A stretch of DNA of 48,099 nt from Rhodospirillales bacterium (GTDB taxonomy: Bacteria; Pseudomonadota; Alphaproteobacteria; Acetobacterales; Acetobacteraceae). Numbering within the stretch: the stretch's first letter is position 1; every line of letters starts with the position of its first letter. The notes beneath the pieces are model-generated. The model worked only from the letters and a program-made list of their open reading frames with translations. It had not been told where the DNA came from and did no database searches. The DNA is taken from the NCBI GenBank assembly GCA_018971565.1, contig JAGXAO010000004.1, positions 1 through 48,099 of the forward strand, written 5' to 3'. Shown here one piece after another: positions 17,743 to 27,323 of the stretch. A program made the translations under genes and the position numbers.

Positions 17743-17812
17743 CTAAAAAGCAATCCAATTTTCGAATTAGGCTATATCTGGGGCGGGGGACTGCCCAGCG
17801 CAATCCCGCCCG

Positions 17813-18598
<786 letters not shown>

Positions 18599-18683
18599 CA
18601 GGGGCCTCGGTTTGTTTTTCCAGTGTCGCGTTAGAAACAGCTTTGCAAATTTTGAGCCCTGGGGCAAAAGGGGGCTGTCCATA

Positions 18684-18872
18684 TGCGGACGCAGGAGAGA
18701 GCGGGGCAACGGAGCCCTGCCGCCGAAGGCGCAACCGGCCCCCGGAACCGCTCAGGCAAAAGGGCTGCGGATCGCTGCATGGCACTCTGGAAAGCCGGCG
18801 GAAACCCGCCGCACCGACGGGGTCAAGGGTTTGAGAAAGCCCGAATCTCTCAGGTCACAAGACAGAGGGGGG
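18684..18872 (+). promoter_or_regulatory. tandem glycine riboswitch
   Basis: Two glycine aptamers lie in tandem. Aptamer 1 (about 18685-18770) has GCAGGAGAG, GCCGAAGGCGCAA and CTCAGGCAAAAGG-CTGC. Aptamer 2 (about 18775-18872) has GCACTCTGGAAAG, CACCGACGGGGTCAA, ATCTCTCAGGT and GACAGAGGGG. These are the hallmark conserved strings of the family. It precedes gcvT directly, so glycine binding should switch on the glycine cleavage operon. Confidence 0.95.
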
Positions 18873-18907
18873 TCAGCTTTTCCGGCAAGTTATGGCCGGG
18901 TGGACTG
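18872..18907 (+). promoter_or_regulatory. expression-platform hairpin of the glycine riboswitch
   Basis: GTCAG (18872-18876) pairs with CTGAC (18903-18907), and CCGGC pairs with GCCGG inside, giving an interrupted hairpin between aptamer 2 and the gcvT ribosome-binding site. There is no U-run, so control is probably at translation rather than termination. This is inferred from pairing by eye. Confidence 0.45.
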
Positions 18908-18924
18908 ACGGACAGGGGATTTTC

Positions 18925-19977
18925 ATGGCCACAACACCATTGGATGCTTTGCACCGCCGCCTGGGCGCGCGCATGGTGGAATTCGCGGGCTATGAGATGC
19001 CGTTGCAGTATCAGGGCATCATGGCCGAGCATAATGCGTGCCGCACGGGTGCCGCCTTGTTTGATGTCTCCCATATGGGGCAGGCGGAGATCGCCGAGAT
19101 CCAGGCTTTCTCCCGCCTGGTGCCGGGGGATATTGCCGGGCTGAAGCCTGGCTGCCAGCGTTATACGCTGCTGCTGAACGAGGCGGGCGGCATACTGGAT
19201 GACCTGATGGTGGCTAATCTTGGCTCACATGTTCAGGTGGTGCTGAATGCCAGCCGCAAAGCGGCGGATGTGGCGCATATGCGTGGTCACGGTGTGGATG
19301 TGACGACGCGGTTCGACCGCGCGTTGTTGGCTTTGCAGGGCCCGAAAGCCGTGGAAATTCTGCCCGAAGCGGCCATGTTGAAGTTCATGGACGCTTCCCT
19401 GGTGCGGATTGACGGCATTGACTGCATTGTCACCCGTTCGGGCTATACCGGCGAGGATGGGTTCGAGATCGGCTGTGCGGGTTTTGATGGCGAGGCCCTG
19501 GCCGAGCTGCTGCTGGCCCGTGGCGCCACCCCTGCCGGGCTGGGCGCGCGCGATTCGCTGCGGCTGGAAGCCGGGCTCTGCCTCTATGGCAATGATATTG
19601 ACGAGGGCACCAACCCCGTGGCCGCCGGGCTGGGCTTCGCGCTCTCTAAAAAGCGGTTGGAGGATGGGCACTTTCTGGGCGCGGCGGCGGTGAACCGAGC
19701 GCTGGCCGAAAGCACGGCGGAAAAGCTGGTGGGCATAAGGCTGGAAGGCCGGGCACCTGCCCGCACGGGAGCTGAAATTCGCTTGCCGGGCGGCGGGGCG
19801 GTTGGCCGGGTGACTTCCGGCGTGTTCTCTCCCACGTTAAACGCGCCCATCGCATTAGGCTATGTGCGGGCTGACTGCGCACAGACGGGCACGGTGCTGG
19901 ACCTTATGGTGCGGGATAAGCCGTTGGCCGGAACAGTCTCGGCGTTGCCCTTCGTTCCTCATAATTACGTCCGCTGA
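18925..19977 (+). CDS. gcvT: glycine cleavage system T protein (aminomethyltransferase)
   Basis: GcvT moves the aminomethyl carbon from lipoylated GcvH to tetrahydrofolate, releasing ammonia. The ATG at 18925 (MATTPLDALHRRLGARMVEFAGYEMPLQY) follows AGGGGA and gives 350 aa. Family landmarks are DVSHMGQ, the SRSGYTGEDGFE-like loop (TRSGYTGEDGFEIG), ARDSLRLEAGLCLYGNDID and the C-terminal barrel VTSGVFSPTLNAPIALGYV. A longer frame from 18892 overlaps the riboswitch platform and is not preferred. It is first in a gcvT-gcvH-gcvP operon. Confidence 0.97.
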   Translation: MATTPLDALHRRLGARMVEFAGYEMPLQYQGIMAEHNACRTGAALFDVSHMGQAEIAEIQAFSRLVPGDIAGLKPGCQRYTLLLNEAGGILDDLMVANLGSHVQVVLNASRKAADVAHMRGHGVDVTTRFDRALLALQGPKAVEILPEAAMLKFMDASLVRIDGIDCIVTRSGYTGEDGFEIGCAGFDGEALAELLLARGATPAGLGARDSLRLEAGLCLYGNDIDEGTNPVAAGLGFALSKKRLEDGHFLGAAAVNRALAESTAEKLVGIRLEGRAPARTGAEIRLPGGGAVGRVTSGVFSPTLNAPIALGYVRADCAQTGTVLDLMVRDKPLAGTVSALPFVPHNYVR

Positions 19978-19991
19978 AAGGTAAGCTTCTC

Positions 19992-20372
19992 ATGTCGCAG
20001 ATTTTTTATTCCAAGGACCATGAATGGGTGGCGGTGCAGGCGGATGGGCTGGTGACAATCGGCATCACCGACCACGCGCAATCGGCGCTGGGAGATATTG
20101 TGTTCGTGGAACTGCCAGAGCCGGGCCGCAGCGTTGCCAAGGGCGAGGCCTGCGCGGTGGTGGAAAGTGTTAAGGCGGCGTCTGACGTGTATGCCCCGCT
20201 GTCCGGCACGGTGGCGGAGGTTAACCAGTCCATTGTGGATGAGCCGGCCAAGGTGAATGCCGAAGCCGAGGCGGATGGCTGGTTCTTCAAGCTGCGCCTG
20301 CAAGATCCGGCTTCGCTTGCTGAGTTGATGGACCGCGCGGGCTATGACGAATTTCTGGGGTCTCTGGCGTGA
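19992..20372 (+). CDS. gcvH: glycine cleavage system H protein
   Basis: This 126-aa lipoyl carrier shuttles the aminomethyl group between the P, T and L proteins. It begins [16 protein letters not shown], the standard GcvH start, and carries the lipoylation site Lys61 in [17 protein letters not shown]. The C-terminal [14 protein letters not shown] is also typical. It starts 14 bp after gcvT and its stop overlaps the gcvP GTG start by 4 bp. Confidence 0.97.
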   Translation: MSQIFYSKDHEWVAVQADGLVTIGITDHAQSALGDIVFVELPEPGRSVAKGEACAVVESVKAASDVYAPLSGTVAEVNQSIVDEPAKVNAEAEADGWFFKLRLQDPASLAELMDRAGYDEFLGSLA

Positions 20373-23239
20373 ACATATTAAGTGAGCTCGCGGCACTTGA
20401 GCAGCGGGAAGGTTTCGTCGCCCGCCATATCGGGCCGGGCGAGGCGCAGATCGAGGCGATGCTGAATGTGGTTGGCGCGCCGGGGCTGGATGGGCTGATT
20501 GCAGAGACCATTCCCGAGAGCATCCGCACCAATGCGGCCTTGGCCCTGCCGGAGGCAGAGGACGAGGCGGCGGTGCTTGCCCGGTTGCGGGGCCTCGCCA
20601 GCCGCAATGTGGTGAAGAAATCGCTCATCGGGCTGGGGTATCACGGCACCGTCACCCCGCCGGTTATCCAGCGAAATATTCTGGAGAATCCAGGCTGGTA
20701 CACGGCCTATACGCCGTATCAGGCGGAGATTAGCCAAGGGCGGCTGGAAGCTATTCTGAACTTCCAGACCATGATTGCCTCGCTCACCGGCATGGAGATT
20801 GCCAATGCCTCGCTGCTGGATGAGGCGACGGCGGCAGCGGAAGCTGTGGCCATGGCCTTTGCCATGCAAAAGGCGGGCAGCAAAATCATTGCCATCGCCA
20901 GGGATGTGCACCCGCAGACCCGCGCCGTGATTGCCACCCGCGCCTGGCCGCTGGGTTGGGAGATTGTGGATTTCGCGCCCGGTGATGCGGCGGGGATTGA
21001 AGCCGCGAAACCCTTCGCGCTCGTGCTGAATTACCCAGGCTCCACCGGGGCGGTGCGGGACCTTTCCGCCGAGATCGCGGCGGGGAAGGCCGCTGGGGCG
21101 ATGAGCGTCGTGTGCGCCGATTTGCTGGCGCTGACGCTGCTGACGCCGCCGGGTGAGATGGGCGCTGACATTGCCGTGGGCTCCGCCCAGCGCTTTGGCG
21201 TGCCGATGGGCTTTGGCGGCCCGCATGCCGGGTTTTTCGCCACCAAGGATGCGTTCAAACGGGCCATGCCAGGGCGCCTGGTGGGTGTTTCCGTGGATGC
21301 CGCCGGGCGGCCCGCCATGCGCCTGGCGTTGCAGACGCGCGAACAGCACATTAGGCGCGAGCAAGCGACCAGTAACATCTGCACCGCGCAGGTGCTGCTG
21401 GCGGTTATGGCCGGGTTCTACGCCGTCTGGCACGGGCCGGAGGGGCTGAAGAATATTGCCCGCCGGGTGAATTTGCAGGCAAGGCTGCTGGCTGAGGCAG
21501 CGCGCAAGGCCGGGTTTAGCCTGCGCCACGATGCGTTCTTCGACACGCTGGCCATAGAGGCTGGCGCGCGCGCGGATGCGCTAATCCAGGACGCCGAGGC
21601 GGCCGGGTTCAATCTGCGCCGGATCGATGCGACGGGCATCGGTATCGCGCTGGATGAGAGTGTAACACGGCCCGATCTGGAGGCTTTGGCAGGGCTGTTC
21701 GGGGTGAATCTGGCTGGGGCGCAGGTTTCGATTCCCACGCCGCTGACCCGCCAGAGCGGATTCTGCGCCGAGGAAGTTTTCAGCGCGCATCATTCCGAGC
21801 ATCTGATGCTGCGTTACATGAAGCGGCTTGAGGACAAGGATGTAGCGCTCAACCGATCCATGATTCCACTTGGTTCCTGCACAATGAAGCTCAACGCCGC
21901 CGTGGAGATGGCGGCGGTTTCCTGGCCGGAATTCGCCAATATTCATCCTTTCGCGCCGCCGGAGCAGACACAAGGCTTCAAGGCGTTGATCGATGAGCTG
22001 GCGGCGCTGCTATGCGAGGTTACCGGCTTCGCGGCGGTTTCGCTTCAGCCGAATTCCGGCGCGCAGGGCGAATATGCCGGGCTGCTGGCGATTCGCGCTT
22101 ACCATGAAGCGCGGGGGCAGGGGGCGCGGAACATCTGTCTCATCCCAGCCTCCGCCCATGGCACCAACCCGGCCTCCGCCGCCATGGCGGGGTATAAGAT
22201 TATGGTGGTGGCGTGCGACCGCAACGGCAACGTGGATGTGGCAGACCTGCACAAGAAGATCGAGGAACATGGCGCGCTGCTGTCGGCCTTGATGATTACC
22301 TACCCCAGCACGCACGGAGTGTTTGAGGTGGCGATCCGCGATATCTGCCAGGCCGTGCATGCGGCGGGCGGGCAGGTTTATATGGATGGCGCGAACATGA
22401 ACGCACAGGTGGGGCTGACCAGCCCGGCCAATATTGGCGCGGATGTTTGCCATTTGAACCTGCACAAGACCTTTTGCATTCCCCATGGCGGTGGCGGGCC
22501 GGGCGTGGGGCCGATTGGCGTGGCGGCGCATCTGGCGCCGCATCTGCCCACCCACCCGCTGCGGGCGGATGCCGGGCCGGAGACGGGGTTTGGCCCGGTT
22601 TCGGCGGCGCCGTTCGGCTCGGCGCTGATTTTGCCGATTCCCTATGCGTATATTCGCGCGATGGGGCCGGAGGGCATTACACGTGCGACGAAAGTGGCAA
22701 TTCTGAATGCCAATTACATCGCCAAACGGCTGGAGGGGGCTTACCCCATCTTGTATCGGGGCGAGCAGGGCAGGGTGGCGCATGAATGTATCGTCGATTG
22801 CCGTGGCTTTGCCGCCAGTTCCGGCGTGCAGGTGGAGGATATCGCCAAGCGCCTGGCCGATTACGGGTTCCACGCGCCCACAATGTCCTGGCCTGTTGCC
22901 GGCACGCTGATGATTGAGCCGACGGAGAGTGAGGATAAGGCGGAGATAGACCGGTTTTGCGACGCCATGCTGGCTATTGCGGCGGAGATTTCACTGGTGG
23001 CGAGAGGTGTGTGGCCAAAGGACGACAACCCGCTGAAGAATGCGCCGCACACCGCCGCCGAGGCAATGAGTGAGGAGTGGAAGCATGCTTATTCCCGGCA
23101 GGTGGCGGCCTTTCCGCTGCCATATGTCGCGGCGCAGAAATACTGGCCGCCGGTGAAGCGGGTGGATAATGTGTACGGGGACCGCAACCTCGTATGCTCC
23201 TGCGCGCCGCTGGAGGCGTATCAGGCGGCGGCGGAGTAG
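20369..23239 (+). CDS. gcvP: glycine dehydrogenase (decarboxylating), P protein
   Basis: This PLP enzyme decarboxylates glycine and loads the aminomethyl group onto GcvH. It is a 956-aa single-chain P protein, with both halves fused. It has the N-terminal half ([39 protein letters not shown]) and the catalytic C-terminal half, with PLP Lys700 in [20 protein letters not shown] start overlaps the gcvH stop (GTGA), indicating translational coupling. All three operon proteins are intact; the L protein could be the lpd product at 10339-11730. Confidence 0.98.
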   Translation: MNILSELAALEQREGFVARHIGPGEAQIEAMLNVVGAPGLDGLIAETIPESIRTNAALALPEAEDEAAVLARLRGLASRNVVKKSLIGLGYHGTVTPPVIQRNILENPGWYTAYTPYQAEISQGRLEAILNFQTMIASLTGMEIANASLLDEATAAAEAVAMAFAMQKAGSKIIAIARDVHPQTRAVIATRAWPLGWEIVDFAPGDAAGIEAAKPFALVLNYPGSTGAVRDLSAEIAAGKAAGAMSVVCADLLALTLLTPPGEMGADIAVGSAQRFGVPMGFGGPHAGFFATKDAFKRAMPGRLVGVSVDAAGRPAMRLALQTREQHIRREQATSNICTAQVLLAVMAGFYAVWHGPEGLKNIARRVNLQARLLAEAARKAGFSLRHDAFFDTLAIEAGARADALIQDAEAAGFNLRRIDATGIGIALDESVTRPDLEALAGLFGVNLAGAQVSIPTPLTRQSGFCAEEVFSAHHSEHLMLRYMKRLEDKDVALNRSMIPLGSCTMKLNAAVEMAAVSWPEFANIHPFAPPEQTQGFKALIDELAALLCEVTGFAAVSLQPNSGAQGEYAGLLAIRAYHEARGQGARNICLIPASAHGTNPASAAMAGYKIMVVACDRNGNVDVADLHKKIEEHGALLSALMITYPSTHGVFEVAIRDICQAVHAAGGQVYMDGANMNAQVGLTSPANIGADVCHLNLHKTFCIPHGGGGPGVGPIGVAAHLAPHLPTHPLRADAGPETGFGPVSAAPFGSALILPIPYAYIRAMGPEGITRATKVAILNANYIAKRLEGAYPILYRGEQGRVAHECIVDCRGFAASSGVQVEDIAKRLADYGFHAPTMSWPVAGTLMIEPTESEDKAEIDRFCDAMLAIAAEISLVARGVWPKDDNPLKNAPHTAAEAMSEEWKHAYSRQVAAFPLPYVAAQKYWPPVKRVDNVYGDRNLVCSCAPLEAYQAAAE

Positions 23240-23336
23240 GCGCTGAAGGTTTTGTTTCTTCCTTATCCTGTCATGAAAAAGCCTTATTTCCTCTTCGTGG
23301 GGCGGGGCGGAAATTTTTTCAGGGCCAAAGCCAAAA

Positions 23337-23411
23337 TATAACTTGCATCGGGGGGGGGATGGCCTCATAAGCCGCCCCCACTGGCCCAGGGGGGCATGGC
23401 GCGGTGCCATG
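23337..23411 (+). promoter_or_regulatory. structured 5' leader of speD
   Basis: A TATAAC -10-like box (23337-23342) precedes a run of nine G. A hairpin follows: GGGGG (23354-23358) and GGC (23361-23363) pair with GCC (23371-23373) and CCCCC (23375-23379). A second perfect hairpin, CATGGC/GCCATG (23395-23400 with 23406-23411), lies 35 nt before the start codon. No known riboswitch family was recognised. Confidence 0.4.
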
Positions 23412-23445
23412 TTCTACAGGCTGTCTACTAGTTTGGGGGTTCGCA

Positions 23446-23901
23446 ATGAACGCACTTGCCCGACTGGGGATGGTCTCGGAGTCTCCGAGCGAAAACCAGA
23501 CGATTTCCATGGTCTCCCCGGAGCCGCAGAAGGACTACTATGTCGAGAAGGATGGCGTGAAATACGCCGGAATGCACCTGATCATTGATCTGTGGGGTGC
23601 ATCCAATCTCGATAGCCCGCAATTGATCGACCAGACGCTGTGCGATGGCGCGCGTGCTGCCGGGGCGACGATTCTGCATCATCATTTCCATCATTTTGAA
23701 CCGAATGGTGGCGTTTCTGGCGTGGTGGTGCTGGCGGAAAGCCATATCTCCATTCATAGCTGGCCGGAGCGGGGATTCGCGGCACTTGATGTATTCATGT
23801 GCGGCTGTTGCGACCCGTACAAGCTGATTCCCTTTCTGAAGGAAGCGTTCAGCCCCAGCCACATTCAGGTTAATGAGCACAAGCGCGGCTTGATCGCTTA
23901 A
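23446..23901 (+). CDS. speD: S-adenosylmethionine decarboxylase proenzyme
   Basis: The enzyme makes decarboxylated AdoMet, the aminopropyl donor for spermidine. With the ATG at 23446 it is 151 aa, matching the small bacterial (SpeH/Thermotoga-type) class. Self-cleavage should fall between Glu98 and Ser99 in VLAESHISIHSWPERGFAALDVFMCG, creating the pyruvoyl group. His104 and Cys119 are the expected catalytic residues. About 20 extra N-terminal residues before QKDYYVEKDG are poorly conserved. It is followed by a terminator and then speE. Confidence 0.94.
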   Translation: MNALARLGMVSESPSENQTISMVSPEPQKDYYVEKDGVKYAGMHLIIDLWGASNLDSPQLIDQTLCDGARAAGATILHHHFHHFEPNGGVSGVVVLAESHISIHSWPERGFAALDVFMCGCCDPYKLIPFLKEAFSPSHIQVNEHKRGLIA

Positions 23902-23903
23902 CG

Positions 23904-23932
23904 CCCAGGCGGCGCTGCCGCCGGGTTTTTTT
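23904..23932 (+). terminator. Rho-independent terminator after speD
   Basis: CCC-A-GGCGGC (23904-23913), loop GCT, GCCGCC-GGG (23917-23925) and a T7 run form a classical intrinsic terminator directly after the speD stop. Confidence 0.88.
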
Positions 23933-24019
23933 CCGTTTCTGTAACGTATTCATCTGGCTCATGCGGGAAGAAAGCATACGCGATCTTCTGGCATCGGCTC
24001 GATATAAAAGGTGTGCACC

Positions 24020-24883
24020 ATGGCCGAGACCTGGTTGAACGAGACGCTTTACCCTGACTGGGGCCAGCGCTTTAAAACAACGCGTGAGCTAGCGCGTGTA
24101 AAAAGTGATTTTCAGGATATTGGTGTTTTTGAAACCAGCAGCCATGGCCGGGTGCTGACGCTGGATGGCGTGATCCAGATAACTGAGCGCGATGAGTTCG
24201 TGTATCAGGAAATGCTTACCCATGTGCCGTTGCTGGCGCATGGCAACGCCAGGGACGTGCTGATTATAGGCGCTGGCGATGGCGGCGTGCTGAAGCATGT
24301 GTTGATGCATAAGAGCGTTGAGCGCGCGGTGATGGCGGAAATCGACGGCGAGGTGATCCGCCTCTCCAAGGAATTTCTGCCCGGCATTGGCGGCGATTCC
24401 TGGGCCAACCCGCGCGCGGAAGTGATCGTGGGTGACGGCATCGATTTCGTGAAGAAGGCGCCAACGGGTTCCTTCGATGTGATCATCGTGGATTCCACCG
24501 ACCCGATCGGCGTGGGAGAAGTTTTGTTCACCGATGATTTTTACGAGAACGCGGCGCGTATTCTGCGCGATGACGGGCTGATCGTGAACCAGTGCGGCGT
24601 GCCCTTCATGCAGGCGGATGAGCTGTATGAAACCTCCGTGCGGCGCAAGAAGTTCTTCCCGTTTGTCTCGGCCTATATCGCGGCGGTGCCGACCTATGTG
24701 GGCGGTTACATGACGCTGGGCTGGGCCGGCAAGAACCCGGCGCAGACCGAGGTGAGCGCCGAGGAGATTACCAGGCGCGCCGAGGCAGCGGGCGATATCA
24801 TCGCCCAGAGTGAATATTGGAGCCCGCGCGTGCATGTTGCGAGCTTCTGGCTGCCGCCTTACATCGCCAAGCATCTGCCCTAG
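24020..24883 (+). CDS. speE: spermidine synthase
   Basis: SpeE transfers the aminopropyl group from decarboxylated AdoMet to putrescine. The ATG at 24020 (MAETWLNETLYPDWGQRF) follows AAAGGTG by 7 nt and gives 287 aa; a GTG three codons upstream is less well spaced. The motifs include the substrate gate region (TERDEFVYQEMLTHVPL), the nucleotide fold GAGDGGVLKHVL, the acidic EID and VGDGIDF, and the catalytic DSTDPIGVGEVLF. It forms a two-gene pathway with speD but is separated from it by a terminator, so it is probably transcribed separately. Confidence 0.97.
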   Translation: MAETWLNETLYPDWGQRFKTTRELARVKSDFQDIGVFETSSHGRVLTLDGVIQITERDEFVYQEMLTHVPLLAHGNARDVLIIGAGDGGVLKHVLMHKSVERAVMAEIDGEVIRLSKEFLPGIGGDSWANPRAEVIVGDGIDFVKKAPTGSFDVIIVDSTDPIGVGEVLFTDDFYENAARILRDDGLIVNQCGVPFMQADELYETSVRRKKFFPFVSAYIAAVPTYVGGYMTLGWAGKNPAQTEVSAEEITRRAEAAGDIIAQSEYWSPRVHVASFWLPPYIAKHLP

Positions 24884-24895
24884 GCTTCGTCCTTA

Positions 24896-25531
24896 TCAAG
24901 CCTTACTGAGCGATTTGCCGGGCTTTTTCATTTCATCGGCCGCGCGCCAGAGATAAAGCGCGGCCAGCGTGCGGTAGGGCGCATAAGCCTGGCCGATTTT
25001 GGCGAAGGCTTTGGGTTTCGGCTGTGCTTCCAGGCCGTGCAGCAGGCGGTAGCCTTCGCGCACGCCGAAATCATCCACCGGAAACACATCTGGCCGACCC
25101 AGCGTGAAGATGAGCAGCATTTCCACCGTCCAGCGGCCGACACCGCGTATGGAGGTTAGGCGTTCGATGAGCGCCTCATCCGCAAGCCGCAGAGCGCGGG
25201 TGCGGGTGGGAATGGTGCCGTCCGCCGCTTTCATCGCCACATCGCGGATCGCCGCCATTTTGGAGGCTGAGAAGCCGCAGCCGCGCAGCGCTTCGTCGGG
25301 CAGGGCAAGCAACGTGGGCGGGTCTGGAAGAACGTCGCCACATGCGGCCTTCAGCCGGCCAAGAATGGCCAGCGCCGCGTTGGCGTGAAGCTGCTGATGC
25401 GCGACGGCGGACAGCAAGGCGTGATAAAGCTCGGAATGTTCGCGTTTCCTGGGTTTAAGTGGCCCGATACGCGCGATCAACCCGGCCAGGCGGAGGTCAG
25501 CTTTGGAGAGGTGTTGAGCGGCTTTGTCCAT
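24896..25531 (-). CDS. DNA-3-methyladenine glycosylase II family (AlkA-like)
   Basis: This enzyme removes alkylated purines from DNA to start base-excision repair. The 211-aa protein carries the HhH-GPD domain. The hairpin-helix-hairpin is LTSIRGVGRWTVEMLLIF, followed by the catalytic Asp in DVFPVDDFGVREGYRLL. An N-terminal helical segment (ELYHALLSAVAHQQLHANAALAILGRL) is typical. It lacks the long N-terminal domain of E. coli AlkA, so it is the short form. It converges on speE with a 12-bp gap. Confidence 0.92.
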   Translation of the reverse strand: MDKAAQHLSKADLRLAGLIARIGPLKPRKREHSELYHALLSAVAHQQLHANAALAILGRLKAACGDVLPDPPTLLALPDEALRGCGFSASKMAAIRDVAMKAADGTIPTRTRALRLADEALIERLTSIRGVGRWTVEMLLIFTLGRPDVFPVDDFGVREGYRLLHGLEAQPKPKAFAKIGQAYAPYRTLAALYLWRAADEMKKPGKSLSKA

Positions 25532-25708
25532 GCCTTCAGTTTCGCAGCCGTCGCACGGACGGACAAGGTGATAGTATTACAGGGTTTTCATCGGCGCGTT
25601 GCAGTGTTTTACATTTTGCCGGCTTTGCGCCGCAATGGCACCGTAAAAAACTCGAAAATCATTTCCCAAATGAGCATTGTGCCGTCCTTTGCGGCTGAGG
25701 AATAGGAA

Positions 25709-25912
25709 ATGACAAACATGACCGATTTTAAGCCATTTGCCACTTTGCGCCGCTTCACGGTGCTGGCCCTGGCTGCCGCGGGGCTTGGTGGTTGTGTCTA
25801 TTATCCGTCCGGCTATGGCTATGGCCGAGGTGGTGGCTATTATGCTCCTGCGGTCACCGTAGCGCCGCCGCCGATTGTTTTTGGCGGATGGTGGGGCGAT
25901 GACGATGACTGA
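25709..25912 (+). CDS. small Gly/Tyr-rich lipoprotein, 67 aa
   Basis: A signal peptide ends in a lipobox (LAAAGLGGC), so the mature protein of about 40 aa should be lipid-anchored through the Cys near residue 29. The mature part is Tyr/Gly-rich (VYYPSGYGYGRGGGYYAPAVTVAPPP) and ends in four Asp. It resembles the N-terminal part of the larger lipoprotein at 36318 (GCVY...GYYAPAGGYY). The ATG follows GAGGAATAGGAA. The function is unknown. Confidence 0.75.
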   Translation: MTNMTDFKPFATLRRFTVLALAAAGLGGCVYYPSGYGYGRGGGYYAPAVTVAPPPIVFGGWWGDDDD

Positions 25913-25917
25913 CGCGA

Positions 25918-26562
25918 TTACTGGCTGGCCCAGACGATGCGGTGCATCCACAGAATATCCCTGGCCAGGAAGCGTAGATCGGGGAATTCTGGGTTAAGGC
26001 TCCCCAATTCTATCCGCCCGGCGGTGCGGCGGAGCAACTGCTTGGCCATCACCGCCCCATTTTTCGCGCGGGAGACCACGCGATCCCCCTGGCGGACGGG
26101 AGCAGCGGGGGAGACGATAACCGTATCGCCCTGGCGGTAGACCGGCTCCATCGAATCGCCATTGATGCTGAGTGCGTAGGCGTTTGTATCCGCCACGCTC
26201 GGTAGCTCAACCTCATCCCAGCCGGCCCCCGCAGGGTAGCCGCCATCATCAAAAAATCCTTCAGCGCCAGCTTGCGCCATGCCGATAAGCGGCAAGCGCG
26301 TGCGGGCTTTCAGCCGTGCTTCCGGTATGGCGCGGGCGCCGTTTACCAGGGCCGAAAAATCCTCCAGCCGGGCGCCTGTAACCGACAGGATTTTTGCGAT
26401 GCTTTCGGTTGAAGGCCAGCGCATCTTACCATCGCCAGTGCGGCGCTTGGAGGGGTTGAAGCTCGTGGGGTCCAGCCCTGCCTGCCGCGCCAGGGCCGAG
26501 GGCGAAAGCCCACGTTCCGCCGCCAGGGTATCGATCGCCCGCCAGATGTCGTCATGCCGCAT
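25918..26562 (-). CDS. S24 family LexA/CI-like transcriptional repressor
   Basis: From the ATG at 26562 (MRHDDIWRAIDTLAAERGLSPSALARQAGLDP) the protein is 214 aa. It has an N-terminal HTH (residues about 15-60) and a C-terminal S24 peptidase domain. A likely autocleavage bond Ala98-Gly99 (MAQAGAEGF), nucleophile Ser137 (NGDSMEPVYRQGD) and general base Lys174 (VMAKQLLRR) are all visible. Such proteins repress SOS-like or prophage genes until RecA triggers self-cleavage. An ATG five codons upstream is possible. Its upstream region is interrupted by the mobile element at 26704. Confidence 0.88.
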   Translation of the reverse strand: MRHDDIWRAIDTLAAERGLSPSALARQAGLDPTSFNPSKRRTGDGKMRWPSTESIAKILSVTGARLEDFSALVNGARAIPEARLKARTRLPLIGMAQAGAEGFFDDGGYPAGAGWDEVELPSVADTNAYALSINGDSMEPVYRQGDTVIVSPAAPVRQGDRVVSRAKNGAVMAKQLLRRTAGRIELGSLNPEFPDLRFLARDILWMHRIVWASQ

Positions 26563-26669
26563 GGCTACAACCATCAATCGTTTAAGTACAAAAGCATAGT
26601 GAAACCTCTTAAGGATAGGAAGTGAAAAATAGGAATTTTATCCGATCTCGCCTTTAGAATATGTATTTT

Positions 26670-26684
26670 GTTCTTGTTTTGTTC
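26670..26684 (+). promoter_or_regulatory. GTTC-N7-GTTC motif (alphaproteobacterial SOS-box-like)
   Basis: GTTC (26670-26673), seven bases and GTTC (26681-26684) match the direct-repeat LexA box known from alphaproteobacteria. It lies about 110 bp upstream of the S24 repressor start and next to the insertion site. A chance match is possible in this T-rich stretch. Confidence 0.35.
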
Positions 26685-26703
26685 GGGCTATAGGAATAGA
26701 AGC

Positions 26704-26726
26704 GCTATTATGCATTTGACGTACCA
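26704..26726 (+). repeat. left terminal inverted repeat of the IS1595-type element
   Basis: GCT-ATTATGCA-T-TTGACGTACCA. It matches the right end at 21 of 23 positions when reverse-complemented. Confidence 0.82.
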
Positions 26727-26979
26727 GCCATACCAGGGGGTAGGTCCGCAGGTGAAATTAGCATAGCAGCAACTATTCTCTTGACAGGATAGGTTGCTGT
26801 ATGAACCGATTCGGTGAGTCATATTTTCGACCGCGCCGCAACAAAAAGTTTCGGATAAACGGTTTTTAGATGTGAATCGGCTTGTTAGTAGTCTACAGTT
26901 CTTGCAAAACCCTGATCTTATGCATTATTTTGCATGATCTGAGATAAAAAAGTCTTGACAAAAATGGAAGAAGATAAAC

Positions 26980-27315
26980 ATGAGCGCAACAAGGGATATG
27001 TCGATTGATGATATGCGGGCGCATACCGCGACCATTGACGTGTCATACCGGTACGTTGATGGATACCATGTCTTCACTTCGAATGACGTGCGCGGCCTAT
27101 ATGTAGCAAGCATGGATGCGCGCAAAGCCTACAATGATGTCGCTGTTTTATTAAAAGAGCTTGTGGAACAAAAGGTTAAGGCATCTTGTACGGTGGAGTC
27201 GGTCCTTCCGTTTGAAGAATGGCTTGCAACCGAATCGGAGGCGGTACAGACTCCGAGTCCTGAGCCATCTTTAACCCTAGGGAATAAGCGCTATCTTGTC
27301 AGAGAGGCCGCTTAA
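26980..27315 (+). CDS. HicB-like small protein (passenger gene)
   Basis: This 111-aa protein has a GGAAGAAG ribosome-binding site before its ATG. The core ATIDVSYRYVDGYHVFTSNDVRGLYVASMDARKAYNDVAVLLKELVEQK follows the beta-beta-beta-alpha pattern and the D-G-x-x-V...D-x-x-GL...D...A spacing of HicB antitoxins (partial RNase H fold). A C-terminal extension (LPFEEWLATESEAV...GNKRYLVREAA) has no recognisable HTH or ribbon-helix-helix. It is followed 8 bp later by a HicA-like small gene. The similarity was judged by eye, so the antitoxin call is tentative; the gene itself looks real. Confidence 0.6.
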   Translation: MSATRDMSIDDMRAHTATIDVSYRYVDGYHVFTSNDVRGLYVASMDARKAYNDVAVLLKELVEQKVKASCTVESVLPFEEWLATESEAVQTPSPEPSLTLGNKRYLVREAA

Positions 27316-27323
27316 TAATGTGA

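Larger units (their letters stand above)
26563..26979. other. gene-free stretch spanning the host/mobile-element boundary
   Basis: About 417 bp without a gene. The left 130 bp are the upstream region of the S24 repressor and contain CTTAAG (26608-26613) and GTTC-N7-GTTC (26670-26684). Then come the left direct repeat (26694-26703), the left inverted repeat (26704-26726) and about 250 bp of AT-rich element DNA. A possible promoter in the element is TTGCAA-N17-TTATTT, just before the HicB-like gene, overlapping the palindromic ATGCA...TGCAT. No tRNA was recognised. Confidence 0.6.

Noticed and set aside
18683-19144. 153-codon + strand frame over the riboswitch
   Set aside because: It covers the tandem glycine aptamers and the start of gcvT in another frame. 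The RNA signals explain the conservation.
20378-21529. 383-codon open frame antisense to gcvP
   Set aside because: Shadow of a clear P-protein gene; no ribosome-binding site or family features.
26954-26959. TTGACA close to the HicB-like start as a -35 box
   Set aside because: The matching -10 would fall on the start codon. A TTGCAA-N17-TTATTT further upstream fits better.
26727-26979. Possible tRNA or small RNA in the element's left arm
   Set aside because: No cloverleaf, T-loop or CCA end could be formed by eye; only short repeats such as CCAGCCATACCAG are visible.
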